DNA from: Lingula anatina
Lineage: Eukaryota > Brachiopoda > Lingulata > Lingulida > Lingulidae
DNA length: 29,408 bases
Assembly (NCBI RefSeq): GCF_001039355.2
Contig: NW_019773803.1
Location: forward strand, 112,326-141,733
Direction: 5' to 3'
The stretch's first letter is position 1. Every line of letters starts with the position of its first letter. Shown in pieces: positions 28,274 to 29,408 of the stretch. The position numbers and the translations under genes were made by a program. The notes under the pieces were generated by a model, which searched no databases, had not been told where the DNA came from, and was given only the letters and a program-made list of their open reading frames with translations.

Positions 28274-28417
28274 TTATAGATGGCTAGGGATCTTGGGGGG
28301 ACATCTCCACTCTTCTTCAGGGAGTGTTCTTATATCCATGCCATTTGCAGAGGACCTATCGCACACCTCCACAATAATATCTTCCAACTTTTCTCTGCTC
28401 ACTGCAGACATCAACCC
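28274..28417 (-). CDS. Exon-like 47-codon segment, unknown family
   Basis: After acceptor AATTACTTGTAG, the minus frame (phase 0) reads GLMSAVSREKLEDIIVEVCD, RSSANGMDIRTLPEEEWRC and PPKIPSHL to a TAA. The first exon candidate at 28585-28644 ends in phase 0, so the two could be joined. No family recognised. It is short but has strong coding character and could be a complete tiny protein of about 67 residues. Confidence 0.4.
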   Translation of the reverse strand, partial: GLMSAVSREKLEDIIVEVCDRSSANGMDIRTLPEEEWRCPPKIPSHL

Positions 28418-28584
28418 CTACAAGTAATTATAATAGGATGATTGTTAGTATACAAATAACATATGTCATGTATATGATTTTGACAGAAGTCAGCTTCCTC
28501 GTACGGTAATATGCCAAACAATTCGACCAAGATTAATTAATTAATTTCATGGAAATGTCAGTTTGGTTGAATTGATTAAAATAC

Positions 28585-28644
28585 AGCAAATGGAAACCTT
28601 TGATATATCGTCGGATTGTTAGGGGCATCTGCCAAAACGTCCAT
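28585..28644 (-). CDS. Possible first coding exon behind paired ETS sites
   Basis: ATG at 28644-28642 (context AAGATGG) opens MDVLADAPNNPTIYQRFPFA, 20 codons ending in phase 0 before GCT|GTATTT, a weak donor. Two ETS motifs lie 5-31 bases upstream. Phase agrees with the exon at 28274-28417. If transcription starts at the ETS sites, the 5' UTR would be very short. Confidence 0.35.
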
Positions 28645-28648
28645 CTTT

Positions 28649-28675
28649 CCGGAAGTATTGCATTTTACCGGAAGT
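28649..28675. promoter_or_regulatory. Two ETS/GABP motifs in tandem
   Basis: CCGGAAGT occurs at 28649-28656 and at 28668-28675, 19 bp apart (nearly two helical turns) and in the same orientation. Paired CCGGAAGT sites are typical of TATA-less housekeeping promoters bound by GABP/ETS factors. They sit just upstream of a minus-strand ATG. Confidence 0.5.
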
Positions 28676-28828
28676 GTTACGCAAGATAAGCCGCAATTTT
28701 TGCCTAACATGTGTTTCAGGCATGTTTTATCCTCCTGAAAACTTATTTTGCTGTGTACAATATGTGCTAACATTACTTAACATTAAAAAAGACGACAATT
28801 ATAATTTTTAATTATACATTTCCCTTAC

Positions 28829-28943
28829 CTACGATCACTTTCATGATGCGCTTCACAAGTTGGACGAGTATTTCCCCGGAGACAGGTGTTGTAAACAAAG
28901 GCCGGTCACTTATATTTGAAACCGGTAGCTTAAGTGGACTTTA
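28829..28943 (-). CDS. Exon-like segment with strong donor
   Basis: The minus strand is open from about 28943 to a strong donor (CGTAG|GTAAGG, exon edge 28829). It reads KLPVSNISDRPLFTTPVSGE, then ILVQLVKRIMKVIV. The only ATG is five codons before the donor (28844-28842), so this could be a first exon encoding MKVIV or an internal exon. A clear acceptor was not found. Confidence 0.3.
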
Positions 28944-29226
28944 ACTAGTTATGTGATCTAAGTACGCCCTATTTGAATTTTAATATGACAACTGAAATCA
29001 ACCGAATTGAAATTTTTTACCAGTCTGAGATCAGTTGTTTTCAACCCGCAAGGCTTGCTCAGCGTCGAGGCGTAGACGTACGTACTTCCGAAGAAAATTC
29101 AATCACCCGTATCAAAGAATACCAACTGGTACTCAAACGGAAATCAGTGTAACTTCAAATTACTATTAAGTATTTTATTTAAAAAGCAAAGGCAAAAGGC
29201 AAAATACGGCAAAATACGGAGCGTAC

Positions 29227-29365
29227 CTGTGTCGATAGACATACAGTATTTTGCTGGCATTCTTCCGATTTTCTTACTTATATACTCTCGCTGTGCACAA
29301 ACCACGGTGCATATTGAAAACCCCACTGATACAACCCGAACGTAAAAAAAGCATTTACTTGCCAT
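29227..29365 (-). CDS. First coding exon of a secreted or membrane protein
   Basis: ATG at 29365-29363 opens MASKCFFYVRVVSVGFSICT, a signal peptide by form: short basic start, hydrophobic core, small residues at the end (VVCA before QRE, a likely cleavage site). REYISKKIGRMPAKYCMSIDT follows, and the exon ends in phase 1 at ACACAG|GTACGC, a good donor. No candidate next exon with the required phase could be fixed, so the mature protein is unknown. The promoter would lie at the right edge or beyond the window. Confidence 0.5.
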
Positions 29366-29408
29366 AATTTTCACAAAACAGGTGCATTTATAATTTGACG
29401 TGAGAATT

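Noticed and set aside
1-29408. tRNA, rRNA or snRNA genes
   Set aside because: No segment folds or matches well enough by eye; the only pol III-like boxes are in the decayed SINE-like segments.

Overview
The window is metazoan nuclear DNA. It is AT-rich, has spliced exons, microsatellites and a dense layer of old transposons, and has no bacterial operon structure. A marine lophotrochozoan, most likely a bivalve mollusc, fits best: the TTAA-flanked element with an AGGGATAATAACTCTTC terminus, the metazoan CACTA-like relics with a WKATEF...LLYTGP motif, the SWIM and Ulp1-like relics and the 4-5% allele-like divergence all recall bivalve assemblies. The taxon is inferred from memory, not demonstrated.

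Layout. 1-870: intergenic DNA with a 146-bp repeat and a 65-bp tandem repeat. 868-6204: two copies of a TTAA element in inverted orientation, enclosing a tiny TATA-ORF-polyA unit (1098-1626), a LINE 3' end, a Ty3/gypsy integrase relic, an Ulp1-like protease relic and a pogo-like transposase relic. 6205-14900: an LTR-like segment, two direct copies of a ~0.9-kb relic, CACTA-like and Ulp1-like relics, a spliced DUF4806-like 3' gene end (8506-9403), a decayed transposase of a widespread unclassified family, a degenerate tandem mini-exon array, a Myb/SANT-like exon, a long hairpin and a Harbinger-type relic. 14901-19205: two near-identical blocks joined by an N, carrying CACTA-like and gag relics and a SINE-like segment. 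19200-22800: more CACTA-like, LINE and SWIM relics, a CpG-richer promoter-like patch and a BEN-type exon. 22800-29408: mostly host-like exons on the minus strand, including a BEN-domain gene broken by one frameshift and one stop, a paired ETS-site promoter, and a first exon encoding a signal peptide.

Three single N bases (10912, 17458, 21097) are each followed by sequence already seen upstream. This looks like gap joins or unresolved haplotypes as much as biology. Almost every recognisable coding relic, from about ten unrelated families, reads on the minus strand. That strand bias is the most unusual large-scale signal and would fit a unistrand small-RNA locus, but this is untested. I found no CRISPR array, rRNA or intact tRNA, and no intact autonomous transposon. 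Family names come from motif recognition by eye.
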